Source of the DNA: MGIIb-O1 sp002457595
Lineage (GTDB): Archaea; Thermoplasmatota; Poseidoniia; Poseidoniales; Thalassarchaeaceae
NCBI GenBank assembly: GCA_045568115.1
Contig: JBJLBO010000001.1
Span: forward strand, 124,001 to 188,000
Direction of reading: 5' to 3'
DNA: 64,000 bases
Both the position numbers and the translations under genes were made by a program. Position 1 is the first letter of the stretch. Each line of letters starts with the position of its first letter. The notes under the pieces are model-generated. The model was not told the origin of the DNA, did no database searches, and was given only the letters and a program-made list of their open reading frames with translations. Below are positions 43,222-52,336 of the stretch, in pieces.

Positions 43222-43722
43222 TCAGAGCTCGTTGAGATACTCGATGTACTCTCCAGCATCTAAAAATTGATCTTCATCAAATTCATGAGGCTTTACTATT
43301 AGGAACCAACCGTCACCAAATGCATCGTCATTCGCAAGATCTGCATTATCCTCAACTTCTCCATTCAACTCAAGTACCTTGCAGGGAAATGGTGAATTTA
43401 TCAGGATTCTATCTGAAACTGTTCTAATTGTTACTAATAGCTCACCAATACCTATTTCGTCACCAGAAGAAGGCTTTTTTGGCTTTGATTCATCTTCCTC
43501 ACCATCATCATCAGTACCTTCCTCATCAATAAGAAACTCACTAGTATCCTGCGGGTGTGGAAGAATGACTCGGACAACATCTCCAAAGTCGGCACGTATG
43601 AATTCCGACATCCCGATTTTGACGGTCCCGTCTTTCTCATCTAACAATTGGAGCCAAAGGTGCTCCAATGTGTAGCGGCGGTCGTGAGCAATACCAAATT
43701 CGAAGTAATCGGAGTCGGACAT
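43222..43722 (-). CDS. GcvH-like protein with Arg at the lipoylation site
   Basis: A 166-residue relative of the glycine cleavage H protein: YTLEHLWLQ, VKIGMSEFIRADFGDVVRV, SPFPCKVLELNGEVEDNADL and DGWFLIVKP follow GcvH order. In GcvH the lipoyl Lys sits in ESVKAxSD; here the aligned residues read VTIRTVSD, with Arg100 encoded by AGA (43425-43423), one transition from AAA. No other Lys fits. An acidic insert at about 60-90 (EEGTDDDGEEDE) lengthens the protein. Without the lysine it cannot carry lipoate, so it may be a regulator or scaffold, or a mutated gcvH. It lies far from gcvP/T in this window. Confidence 0.8.
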   Translation of the reverse strand: MSDSDYFEFGIAHDRRYTLEHLWLQLLDEKDGTVKIGMSEFIRADFGDVVRVILPHPQDTSEFLIDEEGTDDDGEEDESKPKKPSSGDEIGIGELLVTIRTVSDRILINSPFPCKVLELNGEVEDNADLANDDAFGDGWFLIVKPHEFDEDQFLDAGEYIEYLNEL

Positions 43723-43843
43723 GTTAATCTCCGAACGCGCCCCTAATGGCCTCTAATTTGAATGATTCGATTGGCGAATATGCCAAAAACCCCTCCAGCA
43801 GGGATTAACAACGGCTCCCACCTCGGCCGCAGTGGGTGAAAGT

Positions 43844-45016
43844 ATGGACTTCATGGAGACCGAAGAACAAGGTATGATTCGAGAGATGGTCAGAGGCTTT
43901 GCCGAGGAAGTTTTAGCACCTACGTGTCTAGAGCGAGATAGGACCGCAACACCTCCGTTAGAAGAATGGAAAGCATTCTGTGAGTATGGGTTACAGGGCA
44001 TTACTATTCCCGAAGAATATGGAGGTAGCCCTGTTGATGATATTAGTGAAGCGATTATTGTTGAGGAACTGGCTCGCGTTGACCCATCATTCTCAGTAAT
44101 GTTCTGCGTTCATGTTGGACTTTGTTCCAAAACCATAGCACTACACGGTAATGAGGACCAAAAACAGCGTTACTTAACTCGCCTCGCAGAAGGAGAAATT
44201 GGTGCTTATTCTCTCTCAGAAGCAGGCGCAGGAACAGATGCTGCAGCGCTAGGTTGCAGGGCTAAACTCAGTGAAGATGGCACACACTACATTCTCAATG
44301 GAGAAAAAATGTGGGTGACCAATGGAAAGAGTGCTGAGATTTATGTTCTTTTCGCTAAGGATGTTGATCACCCAGATTATGGAGTCAAGAAGCATGGAGG
44401 AACTACAGCTTTCATTGTCGATTCAAGCATGGAAGGATTCAGTGTAGGGAAGAAAGAGGAAAAGTTAGGCATTCGTTCTTCTGACACTTGTGTTCTACTA
44501 CTCGACGATTGTAAAGTACCGATTGAGAATGTAATCAAAGGTGCGGGTAATGGTTTTCCAATTGCGATGAACGCATTAGACAACTCTCGCATTGGGATTG
44601 CTGCACAGGCATTAGGAATCGCTCAAGGTGCATATGAATCAGCACTAAACTACGCACATGAGCGTCAAGCATTTGGTAAGCCGATAGCTCATCACCAGAG
44701 TATTGGGAATTATCTAGCAGATATGGCTACACAAACAGAAGCAGCACGTATGATGGTCTACAAGGCTGCATGGTCTAAGCAGCGCCACTACGAGGAAGGA
44801 GCACCTCGACACACGAAAGAAGCCAGTATGGCCAAGTTATTCGCTGGCGACACAGCAATGTGGGTTGCGGAACGTGCAGTACAGGTCCTAGGTGGTTATG
44901 GATATACTACAGACTTCCCTGTTGAAAGATTCTTCAGAGATGCTAAAATTACTCAAATCTATGAAGGGACGCAAGAAGTTCAGAGAATTGTCATTAATAG
45001 ATCGATTCAGCCTTGA
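43844..45016 (+). CDS. Acyl-CoA dehydrogenase
   Basis: A FAD enzyme of 390 residues for alpha-beta dehydrogenation of acyl-CoA. I chose the ATG at 43844, with ggtga 5 bases upstream. The N-terminal helical domain has FCEYGLQGITIPEEYGG. GAYSLSEAGAGTDAA and KMWVTNGKSAEIY are the FAD/substrate signatures, and the C-terminal part has RQAFGKPIAHHQ, VQVLGGYGYTTDFPVERFFR and the catalytic-Glu loop IYEGTQEVQR. Chain-length preference cannot be read. It donates electrons to ETF, whose genes are at 52337-54025. Confidence 0.95.
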   Translation: MDFMETEEQGMIREMVRGFAEEVLAPTCLERDRTATPPLEEWKAFCEYGLQGITIPEEYGGSPVDDISEAIIVEELARVDPSFSVMFCVHVGLCSKTIALHGNEDQKQRYLTRLAEGEIGAYSLSEAGAGTDAAALGCRAKLSEDGTHYILNGEKMWVTNGKSAEIYVLFAKDVDHPDYGVKKHGGTTAFIVDSSMEGFSVGKKEEKLGIRSSDTCVLLLDDCKVPIENVIKGAGNGFPIAMNALDNSRIGIAAQALGIAQGAYESALNYAHERQAFGKPIAHHQSIGNYLADMATQTEAARMMVYKAAWSKQRHYEEGAPRHTKEASMAKLFAGDTAMWVAERAVQVLGGYGYTTDFPVERFFRDAKITQIYEGTQEVQRIVINRSIQP

Positions 45017-45058
45017 TAGATATTAGAGAATACAACTAGTTCGAATCGAGATATTGTA

Positions 45059-46360
45059 ATGGAATCCGAAAGAGTCAAACCTCCGAGAAGGCATGATATC
45101 GATTGGCTTCGAGTCATCCTGTTTGGGTTATTGATTCCATTTCATGTTGCAATTGGTGTTTACTGGTCCACTTATGGTACTGAGATAAATCCGAATGTTG
45201 ACGAAATTAGAGAAAGGGATCAACTGGAATTTGTAGAGGAAAGTAATGACTACTCTGCTGAGTCTGTTACGTTAACTAGTATGATTTTACATTGGATGCA
45301 CCAATGGAGACTTGCAGCATTGTTCATGATATCAGGGATGGGAACAGCATTCGCTTTCAGAAGCAGAACCTGGAAAATATTTCTCAAAGAGAGATCGCAA
45401 CGTTTGCTAATTCCAATGTTTTTTGGTGCATGGACCATGGGTTTTGCAGGCTCAGTAATACTTGGAAATGAAGATATGAGCCCAATTGGTCTTTCTGTTT
45501 CCTTTCTATTAGGAATCTTTTGGAGGTCTCTAATTTTCTGGATACCTATTTTCGGCAAATTGATAGCACTAGGTCACCTTTGGTTTCTTTGGAATTTGTT
45601 TCAATATTCATTATTGATGACTCCGATTTTCCACCATGTGAGTGCAAATCCTAGCGGAGGAATAGCACGTTTCCTTAAATCGTTCTTTACAATCCCTATG
45701 GGATTGGGAATTCTATTAATTCTACCATTGATTCTGACCTTGACTGAAATTCTATTCAAACCCTGGTTCCCAGGATACATTGGTGTTGGATACGAATGGT
45801 TTTGGTTCTTCATCTTCTTCGCATTTGGCTACATGTGTATCACTGCAAAGGAACAATACTACGAATTTATAGAAAAACGACGAATGAACATCACCATAAT
45901 TACGTTACTTTTCACTGTGGCTTTTGTATGGTTGCGTTTAAAGCAACATAATACAGGTGTTCCATATGTTGATGGGGGCTGGTTGGGGAATGATATTGTA
46001 CATGACAAAATGACAATTATTGCCTGTTTTATTCACAGTTTTCATGCATGGTTCTGGTGTCTAACAGTTTTCTCATGGGGGGCATATCTACTCAACAAAC
46101 CAAGTGAGAATCTAGCATATCTGAATCAAGGAGTTTATCCATTCTACATTGTACACATGCCACTTACTTTCGCTGGACTTAGAGTGGCAACAGAATTGAA
46201 TCTCAAAAACTACCCTGCAGTAATCTTTGCTACCTTATTCGTAATAATGACATGCTGGGTGTTCTTTGAGGCAGTGCGTCGCACTAAGGCGACACGGTTT
46301 TTATTCGGAATCAAAGAACAGAAGCCTGTGATTAAAATTAGTGGAGAACTGAATTCTTAA
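45059..46360 (+). CDS. Acyltransferase 3 family membrane protein
   Basis: 433 residues with about ten membrane helices. The start MESERVKPPRRHDIDWLRVILFGLLIPFH has the RxxDxxR-like entry and the His of the acyltransferase 3 family, which acylates sugars or glycans at the membrane. A 35-residue polar loop (INPNVDEIRERDQLEFVEES) lies between helices 1 and 2, then MILHWMHQWRLAALFMISGMG and SQRLLIPMFFGAW. The family in bacteria includes OpgC-type succinyltransferases. The substrate is unknown. The stop overlaps convergent mvaS by 4 bases. Confidence 0.82.
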   Translation: MESERVKPPRRHDIDWLRVILFGLLIPFHVAIGVYWSTYGTEINPNVDEIRERDQLEFVEESNDYSAESVTLTSMILHWMHQWRLAALFMISGMGTAFAFRSRTWKIFLKERSQRLLIPMFFGAWTMGFAGSVILGNEDMSPIGLSVSFLLGIFWRSLIFWIPIFGKLIALGHLWFLWNLFQYSLLMTPIFHHVSANPSGGIARFLKSFFTIPMGLGILLILPLILTLTEILFKPWFPGYIGVGYEWFWFFIFFAFGYMCITAKEQYYEFIEKRRMNITIITLLFTVAFVWLRLKQHNTGVPYVDGGWLGNDIVHDKMTIIACFIHSFHAWFWCLTVFSWGAYLLNKPSENLAYLNQGVYPFYIVHMPLTFAGLRVATELNLKNYPAVIFATLFVIMTCWVFFEAVRRTKATRFLFGIKEQKPVIKISGELNS

Positions 46361-47907
46361 GCATACCAAGCATACTTGCGCTGGCCCTCTAGAACCCCAT
46401 CTCCACCAACTGCTACTAACGCAAACTCAGCGCTTGGAGAAAGTACTGAATCCTTCTGAGAACCACGGTGTAGTCTCTCATAGACATCTTTGTCTAATGG
46501 AGTTCGATTGTTGAGACGCTCAAACAATTTGAATCGGCTTGCAACTTCTTTCCATTCAGACTGAACTATTCCTTCGAAAACCTTAGCCTTAGCTCCACTA
46601 CCGTATCCGCAAAGACCTACTCTCTTACCTTGCATTTCGACACCATCTTTGAAATCAGATTCCATTGTCGACATCAAGGCGAGGAATATAGAACCAGTAT
46701 ACTGATTCCCAACTAGGCTGGAAGCACGCTGAGTTTTCTCTATTCTGCTTTCTGAAAATACCTTGAATTCCTCAGTTTTTGAAATCAATCTCCGATAGGT
46801 ATCGTTGGCCTTCTCGAACTCCTCAATTCCCTCTGGGGTGTCGTCAAAGTCTTCAGGGAACGGTTCCATACCGATTTCTTCGATAATCTTCTCCCACATT
46901 GGAAGGTGTCGCCTGTCATGACGGAAAACATCAGGGAACATTCGCTTACCCTGGAATGCGTACGGAAGGTGAACAATGATTCGACTCCACTGCTCGGTTA
47001 GAATCTGATCATTTTCGGGACTATATCTGCCACTTCTGATTGCCTTAGCACGGAAGTCAACAAATGCCGTCTTTACAGATTCTGAGTAGCAGCGATTGGA
47101 GAACTGCCCATCGAAAACAGGAGTGTCTTTGTGTATCTTCAAGGTATGTGATTCGAACATAATGTCATCCTTTTTCGACGATTTTGGCAGTATCGCAAGT
47201 ATTTTTTCGACCAATCCTTCCTTCTTTGGTTCGCCAGCTTCCTCTGCTAGATCCAAGACATTCTCAACTACCGTCTTCATCTCAACTTCTCGACGCGGTT
47301 TGAAGAAATCATGAACGGGCATTGTAGAAACGCCCCAGTTATCTGGGATCTCAATCAAACGTGGATTATGGCGGATGAGAATTGCTCCACCACCTGCTCC
47401 TTGGGTATATTCCCCAGAGGAACCCAAGTCATACTTGGCATTATCAGCGAAAACAACGATTCCTATCCTATCTTCTTCTTCGCCACCACGGGCTACCCAA
47501 TCGAGAGTATTGTGCATCGCATCAACAGCCCCGATGCAAGCAAAAGTTAGGTCAACAACATCGCAATTACGGAAACAATCTTTTCCATGAGTATCATCGT
47601 AACGCTGCTCCAACATATCCATGATGTATGTTGCAGTGGGTTTGGCACCATCAAGAGCCGATTCAGTTCCAAGATATATACGACCAATATTCCATGGATC
47701 TATGTTATTTCTGTCAATTAGTCGAGCACATGCATTAGCACCCATAGTAGCTGTATCTTCATGAGCATCAGGAATTGCCATAGCGGCAAGTCCTAGACCT
47801 TTGTTTAACTTACCAAAATCTGCACCACGGAATTCAGCAAAATCCTTCATGTCAAAGTACAACTTTGGAAAATAGATTGCAATATCATCGATTCCGACGC
47901 CAGCCAT
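46357..47907 (-). CDS. mvaS: Hydroxymethylglutaryl-CoA synthase
   Basis: Makes HMG-CoA from acetyl-CoA and acetoacetyl-CoA, an early mevalonate-pathway step for isoprenoid lipids. I chose the ATG at 47907, with aggag 9-13 bases upstream; the frame opens at 48000 but the extra 31 residues are unlike the family. The thiolase fold begins GVGIDDIAIYFPKLYFDM; the catalytic Cys124 is in LTFACIGAVDA and the His region around LPYAFQGKRM. At 516 residues it is longer than the typical ~350-residue archaeal form and closer to the eukaryotic/bacterial size. It also supplies precursors for the carotenoid enzyme in this window. Confidence 0.92.
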   Translation of the reverse strand: MAGVGIDDIAIYFPKLYFDMKDFAEFRGADFGKLNKGLGLAAMAIPDAHEDTATMGANACARLIDRNNIDPWNIGRIYLGTESALDGAKPTATYIMDMLEQRYDDTHGKDCFRNCDVVDLTFACIGAVDAMHNTLDWVARGGEEEDRIGIVVFADNAKYDLGSSGEYTQGAGGGAILIRHNPRLIEIPDNWGVSTMPVHDFFKPRREVEMKTVVENVLDLAEEAGEPKKEGLVEKILAILPKSSKKDDIMFESHTLKIHKDTPVFDGQFSNRCYSESVKTAFVDFRAKAIRSGRYSPENDQILTEQWSRIIVHLPYAFQGKRMFPDVFRHDRRHLPMWEKIIEEIGMEPFPEDFDDTPEGIEEFEKANDTYRRLISKTEEFKVFSESRIEKTQRASSLVGNQYTGSIFLALMSTMESDFKDGVEMQGKRVGLCGYGSGAKAKVFEGIVQSEWKEVASRFKLFERLNNRTPLDKDVYERLHRGSQKDSVLSPSAEFALVAVGGDGVLEGQRKYAWYA

Positions 47908-47996
47908 GGGACTATCTCCTATGATTCGCCGCCGTGAGGGGAGGGTTATGATACCTATGGAATAATAACAGTATTGAACGCAGAAGTGGAATCGCT

Positions 47997-49058
47997 TCAC
48001 TGAGAGCCAGTCAACTCATTAACTGCATCTAGGAGTGCCGGGTTTTCCTCAAAATGACTTGCAACCGGAGCCAGGACTACACTGAGGCCATGGGCAACTG
48101 CCATCTTAGCATCGAATGGGTGGACAGAACCATCACCCACTGCAGCGATTAGAGAATCGAGGTCAGTCCAATCGCTGGGGTCGCCAAATTCCGGTTTCGG
48201 CTCGACTCGTAGCACACCATTAGCTGGCAATACAATATGTTGGGCTATCTCATATACTGGAGAAGCAGGATTACCTACCTCTAGGAATGCCTTGCGGAAC
48301 TTCTTCTCGACCTTCTTGGGAGTGTCATGAACGAAGATTGCATTATTTGGGTCAGACTTCGACATCTTGTGGTCAAAGGAGTCCATACGACCTCCACCTC
48401 GACCCTTCAAGCCCGAAAGCATAGGGGTGTGAATACAAGTTGCCTTGGTCCACCCATTGCGGTCAGCTACCTCTCGCATGTACATATGCGCCTTGCGCTG
48501 ATCCATGCCTCCAAAGGCAATATCCACATTCAACTCGAATATATCTGCCGCCTGCATTGGCGGATAGAAGAAAGCAGCAAGATCGTCATCCGAAGAATCC
48601 TCAGAACGACCCATGATGCTGAATGTGCGACGAGCACGGTTGAGGCTCATTCCCTTTGAACAGCGGAGCACGCGCTCCCAATACTCGCCCGAATCCATCA
48701 CTTCACTAGCACTCATAAAGCGAAGTTGCCCCGCACCATCTCCTTCCTCAGGAAAGTCAAGAAGGACTCGGAATACCTCGGTCATATATTCGCCAGCGAG
48801 GGAAATCTTCTCCATATCACGGCCAAACTTGTCATTGACCCAAGCGTGCCAGTCGGCCAGCAGTACGAGTACGTTGACGCCCTCAGCCAGCATATTCTTG
48901 ATACAATCAGCCAGAATTACCCAACCGAGATGTGCTTTTCCACTTGGCTCAAGGCCAATATAGGCTCTCAGCACCCCATCTTCACCGTGAGTATTACCTC
49001 CGGAGATTGCATTGGCAACGTGATCAATTCCAACGACTTCTTCTACATTGACGAACAT
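47997..49058 (-). CDS. tyrS: Tyrosine--tRNA ligase, archaeal type
   Basis: A class I synthetase of 353 residues. AYIGLEPSGKAHLGW holds the HIGH-like motif (His43-Trp46). YPPMQAADIFELNVDIAFGGMDQRKAH is the tyrosine-binding region of archaeal TyrRS, and KMSKSD starts at residue 231. The size and lack of an S4 tail fit the archaeal form. In-frame sequence upstream of the ATG (DAEARAKIER) reads like protein, so an earlier non-ATG start is possible. mvaS lies downstream on the same strand. Confidence 0.95.
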   Translation of the reverse strand: MFVNVEEVVGIDHVANAISGGNTHGEDGVLRAYIGLEPSGKAHLGWVILADCIKNMLAEGVNVLVLLADWHAWVNDKFGRDMEKISLAGEYMTEVFRVLLDFPEEGDGAGQLRFMSASEVMDSGEYWERVLRCSKGMSLNRARRTFSIMGRSEDSSDDDLAAFFYPPMQAADIFELNVDIAFGGMDQRKAHMYMREVADRNGWTKATCIHTPMLSGLKGRGGGRMDSFDHKMSKSDPNNAIFVHDTPKKVEKKFRKAFLEVGNPASPVYEIAQHIVLPANGVLRVEPKPEFGDPSDWTDLDSLIAAVGDGSVHPFDAKMAVAHGLSVVLAPVASHFEENPALLDAVNELTGSQ

Positions 49059-49128
49059 CCTCTCAATCTTCGCTCGAGCCTCGGCATCGAGAGAAGAAAG
49101 GTGGGTCGTCTGCTGTCATCTGTTCGCC

Positions 49129-49644
49129 TCAGGAGGTCAGTAGTTTGTTGAGTTTCTCACCGCGACCGGCTGCTTTGGTGTTATCTTTAGCTTCCAAGGC
49201 GGCTTCAATCTCAGCAATCAAGCCTTCAGCCTGAGATTGAATATCAGGACTCAGATTATCGCTCATTTCCATAAAATGGCGGGCTGATGAGACAGCGGAT
49301 TTTGCCTTAGATGCCTTCTTTGCCCATTCCTTTGCTTTGTCGCCTCGTTGCTTTGAATTGTATCCTGTTGCGTCATCAAGGAACTGAGTCCATCGCTTAC
49401 GAGCATCCATAGCTGATTTTACTGATTCGGGGTCATCAAAATTAGGAGGGACATTTGTTACATCAACAATTAGAGCGCCATTATCATATTGCCCAATGAT
49501 AGAAGTCATAATCCCGTGAGAGCCAGAAAAAGAGTCCTCACCATTCGCCTCAATATTCTCAAAATAACTACTTGCTAGAGCCACTAGGCCACCATCTGCA
49601 TTTAGTGCCTTGATGAGTCCACGCTTGACATCGAATCTTTCCAT
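49129..49644 (-). CDS. Uncharacterised protein with helical C-terminus
   Basis: 171 residues from the ATG at 49644. I do not recognise a family. The N-terminal half may be a small alpha/beta domain (FDVKRGLIKALNADGGL, GIMTSIIGQYDNGALIVDV). Residues ~85-171 are charged and helical, with RKRWTQFLDDATG, KAKEWAKKASKAKSAV and a Lys-rich end GEKLNKLLTS, suggestive of coiled coil or nucleic-acid contact. No signal peptide is seen. It lies just upstream of tyrS and may be co-transcribed. Confidence 0.65.
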   Translation of the reverse strand: MERFDVKRGLIKALNADGGLVALASSYFENIEANGEDSFSGSHGIMTSIIGQYDNGALIVDVTNVPPNFDDPESVKSAMDARKRWTQFLDDATGYNSKQRGDKAKEWAKKASKAKSAVSSARHFMEMSDNLSPDIQSQAEGLIAEIEAALEAKDNTKAAGRGEKLNKLLTS

Positions 49645-49743
49645 GAGGCGGTGCGAGGCCGAACCCGTCTTCAATACTGCCTCTCAAAACTCTTCAATTC
49701 AGTCACCCCACATCCCTAAACGGAACGGCAGTATGCGCGTCTC

Positions 49744-50976
49744 ATGCAATATTGTTGGCGAGCGACAATTGTGGCAATGAGCATCTGTATGCTTATGATG
49801 CCAAATGCTCTTGCAATCTCTGCAGTCGAATTAGGAGATGGATTCAGGATTACTGAAACAGATTTAGGCCTTGAAGGAGTTGCAATCGATCCGGTTGGAG
49901 AATCTGTATTAATTTACGGAAATGATGCATATATTCGCTATCTAGATGCACAAGACCCATCTATACAGATAGAATTACTCTGGCCCAGTTCAAAAAATAT
50001 CAATGATGCAGATTTCCACCCCGGAGGTCAAACTGCATTTCTTGTAGGAGAAGAGGGGATGGTTCTGAGATATGCTAAGCAAGACCATTCTGTGGAAAAA
50101 GCAGCTTCTGAATCTTCTCTAATGTTCTCGGACATTAGTTCTGTAGCTTGGAATACCGCTGGAGATTGGGCTTACGTTGGATCAACAAACGGAGAAATTT
50201 GGAGATTAAGAGCAGATGCCAATGGAAGTGCTGAGGTACACGTAATAGTCGGAGCAGGAGATGGTTCGATAGAATCGATGGATTGTCACCGAACAATCAG
50301 AATGTGTGTAGTAGCGTCTACAGTAAATGGAATTGGAGTGATTGACAGAGACCATGTTCTATCTTGGGTTGGAGGAACAGGCTATGTTTGGAATGGCATA
50401 AATTGTCCAAGCGGAAATTCCAATGTCTGTATTGCTATTGCTGAAAATCAAAATATAGCAACAATTTATCTCAATCCAAATGATATTTCTATGTCTAAAC
50501 CAGAAATCAATACACTTACAGGTTTAGATTCTTTTTTCGTTGGTATTGAAAATCAAGATGGAGGCCGGAGTCTAATCGCCACAATTCCGGCCAGCCTAAT
50601 CGAACATGACAGTCTGTTGGATGCCTCCTTCCCTTGGCTAGAAAATAATGACGTCGAAGATATCGAGTTAACAAGTGGAAGAATTATTGGAACTTGGACG
50701 ACTGGAGTTGACAGTGGTTGGATTATTACAAATAGAGGTTATGTAGTTTCTTTTGCCCCACCCCCAGATGATTCAGCAGGTCTACTATCAATCTGGATTG
50801 CTCTTGCAATTCCTTTAGCAATGGGGATGGTAGTCCTAAGTTTAGTTTATTCATCTTCGTCACGATTACAAGATTGGACAGTAAAGCGATTTGGAAGTAA
50901 GAAGTCTAGGAAAGAAATTACTGTTAAAGATCGCAAACTTGCTCGCGCGAAAAAAAGTAAAAAATATCGTAAATGA
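49744..50976 (+). CDS. Exported beta-propeller-like protein with C-terminal membrane helix and basic tail
   Basis: 410 residues. A signal peptide (ATIVAMSICMLMMPNALA) is followed by ~310 residues of propeller-like repeats (LEGVAIDPVGESVLIYGND, INDADFHPGGQTAFLVGEEG, ISSVAWNTAGDWAYVGSTNG) similar to WD40 or BNR blades. A hydrophobic helix near 348-368 (IWIALAIPLAMGMVVLSLVY) and a Lys/Arg-rich cytosolic tail (LARAKKSKKYRK) follow. It probably is an extracellular sensor or scaffold with a single membrane anchor. Function is unknown. Confidence 0.75.
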   Translation: MQYCWRATIVAMSICMLMMPNALAISAVELGDGFRITETDLGLEGVAIDPVGESVLIYGNDAYIRYLDAQDPSIQIELLWPSSKNINDADFHPGGQTAFLVGEEGMVLRYAKQDHSVEKAASESSLMFSDISSVAWNTAGDWAYVGSTNGEIWRLRADANGSAEVHVIVGAGDGSIESMDCHRTIRMCVVASTVNGIGVIDRDHVLSWVGGTGYVWNGINCPSGNSNVCIAIAENQNIATIYLNPNDISMSKPEINTLTGLDSFFVGIENQDGGRSLIATIPASLIEHDSLLDASFPWLENNDVEDIELTSGRIIGTWTTGVDSGWIITNRGYVVSFAPPPDDSAGLLSIWIALAIPLAMGMVVLSLVYSSSSRLQDWTVKRFGSKKSRKEITVKDRKLARAKKSKKYRK

Positions 50977-51057
50977 GAATTATTTTCTCACTAAGCACTG
51001 CTCTAAGCATGGCGGCAACCTTCATTTGCGGCTGTCATCGCGAGGAGTCTGAAACAC

Positions 51058-52230
51058 ATGCCATACGAAGCCCTTGACTTCTACAATGTGGATTCACTAT
51101 TGACTGATGAGGAACAAATGGTTTGTGAAATGGTTCGTGACTTTGTCGACCAAGAAGTTCTACCAAATATCGAGCAGGCATGCCGTGAAGGAGTCTTTCC
51201 AGATGAATGGCGAGTCGCACTCGGTGAGATGGGTGTTCTAGGAGCACCTCTTGAGGGATATGGTTGCCCTGGACTTTCTTACACCGCATACGGTGTGATT
51301 TGCCGTGAATTAGAGCGAGGAGATAGTGGACTGCGTTCATTTGCTAGCGTTCAAGGCAGTCTTGCCATGTACCCAATCTGGGACTTTGGTAGTGAGGAAC
51401 AGAAGCAACACTACTTGCCGAAAATGGCCAGTGGAGAATGGGTTGGATGCTTCGGTCTAACCGAGCCCGATTACGGATCAAACCCTGGAGACATGATTAC
51501 CAAGGCTGTAGATAATGGAGACCATTATCTTCTGAATGGAGCGAAGATGTGGATTACTAACGGAACATTGGCACAGGTTGCAATAGTCTGGGCAAAGTTA
51601 GATGGAGTTATTCGTGGATTCATCGTTGAGAAAGGAGACCCTGGATTCTCAGCACCTGAAATGAAAGGGAAACACTCACTGAAGGCTAGTGTTACTAGCG
51701 AACTGGTTTTCCAAGATTGTAAGATTCCAAAAGACCGGATTCTTCCTGGAGTTAAGGGTCTACGTGGTCCATTTTCCTGTCTCAACAACGCTCGCTATGG
51801 AATTTCTTGGGGTGCAGTTGGTGCAGCACAGGCCTGCTTTGATTCCGCTAAGAATTACACAATGAGCCGGATTCAATTCACACATCCAATCGCCTCCTAC
51901 CAACTGGTTCAGAATAAACTCGCTTGGATGCTTCGTGAAATAACCAAGGCACAACTTCTAGCATACCACCTAGGTCAGAAGAAAGATAGTGGAGATTGGA
52001 CTCCTGAACAAATTTCTCTAGCTAAAATGAACAATGTAGATATTGCCCTTGAAATTGCTCGCGAAGCTAGAGATATGCATGGAGCAAACGGAATCCTAGA
52101 TGAGTACTGTATCATGAGACATATGGCGAACTTAGAGTCTGTCAAAACCTATGAAGGAACTCACGATATTCACAATTTAATTCTTGGACGACATATCACT
52201 GGAATTCAGGCTTTTACTCGTGAATTATGA
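51058..52230 (+). CDS. gcdH: Acyl-CoA dehydrogenase, glutaryl-CoA dehydrogenase-like
   Basis: 390 residues. GCFGLTEPDYGSNPGDM, GAKMWITNGTLAQVAIVWAK and HSLKASVTSELVFQDCKIP match the glutaryl-CoA dehydrogenase branch more closely than medium-chain enzymes, and the C-terminal DMHGANGILDEYCIMRHM and TYEGTHDIHNLILGR include the catalytic Glu. GCDH oxidatively decarboxylates glutaryl-CoA in lysine/tryptophan breakdown; related acyl-CoA substrates are possible. The electron acceptor ETF is encoded directly downstream, with about 100 bases and an inverted repeat between. Confidence 0.9.
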   Translation: MPYEALDFYNVDSLLTDEEQMVCEMVRDFVDQEVLPNIEQACREGVFPDEWRVALGEMGVLGAPLEGYGCPGLSYTAYGVICRELERGDSGLRSFASVQGSLAMYPIWDFGSEEQKQHYLPKMASGEWVGCFGLTEPDYGSNPGDMITKAVDNGDHYLLNGAKMWITNGTLAQVAIVWAKLDGVIRGFIVEKGDPGFSAPEMKGKHSLKASVTSELVFQDCKIPKDRILPGVKGLRGPFSCLNNARYGISWGAVGAAQACFDSAKNYTMSRIQFTHPIASYQLVQNKLAWMLREITKAQLLAYHLGQKKDSGDWTPEQISLAKMNNVDIALEIAREARDMHGANGILDEYCIMRHMANLESVKTYEGTHDIHNLILGRHITGIQAFTREL

Positions 52231-52267
52231 GTTCTTGGCCACCAAGTGTTGTAAATCCCACTAGATT

Positions 52268-52280
52268 CCACCTACGGTGG
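52268..52280. promoter_or_regulatory. Inverted repeat between gcdH and etfB
   Basis: Arms ccacc and ggtgg with a 3-base centre, followed by a pyrimidine-rich stretch. The core CCACCTAYGGTGG also occurs at 2162-2174. It may be a terminator for gcdH or a binding site for etfB control. Confidence 0.3.
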
Positions 52281-52336
52281 CTCTCCTAATCTTCATAGAT
52301 GGGGTGCAGTTCGACAAGCCATAAAGAGGCCTTATT

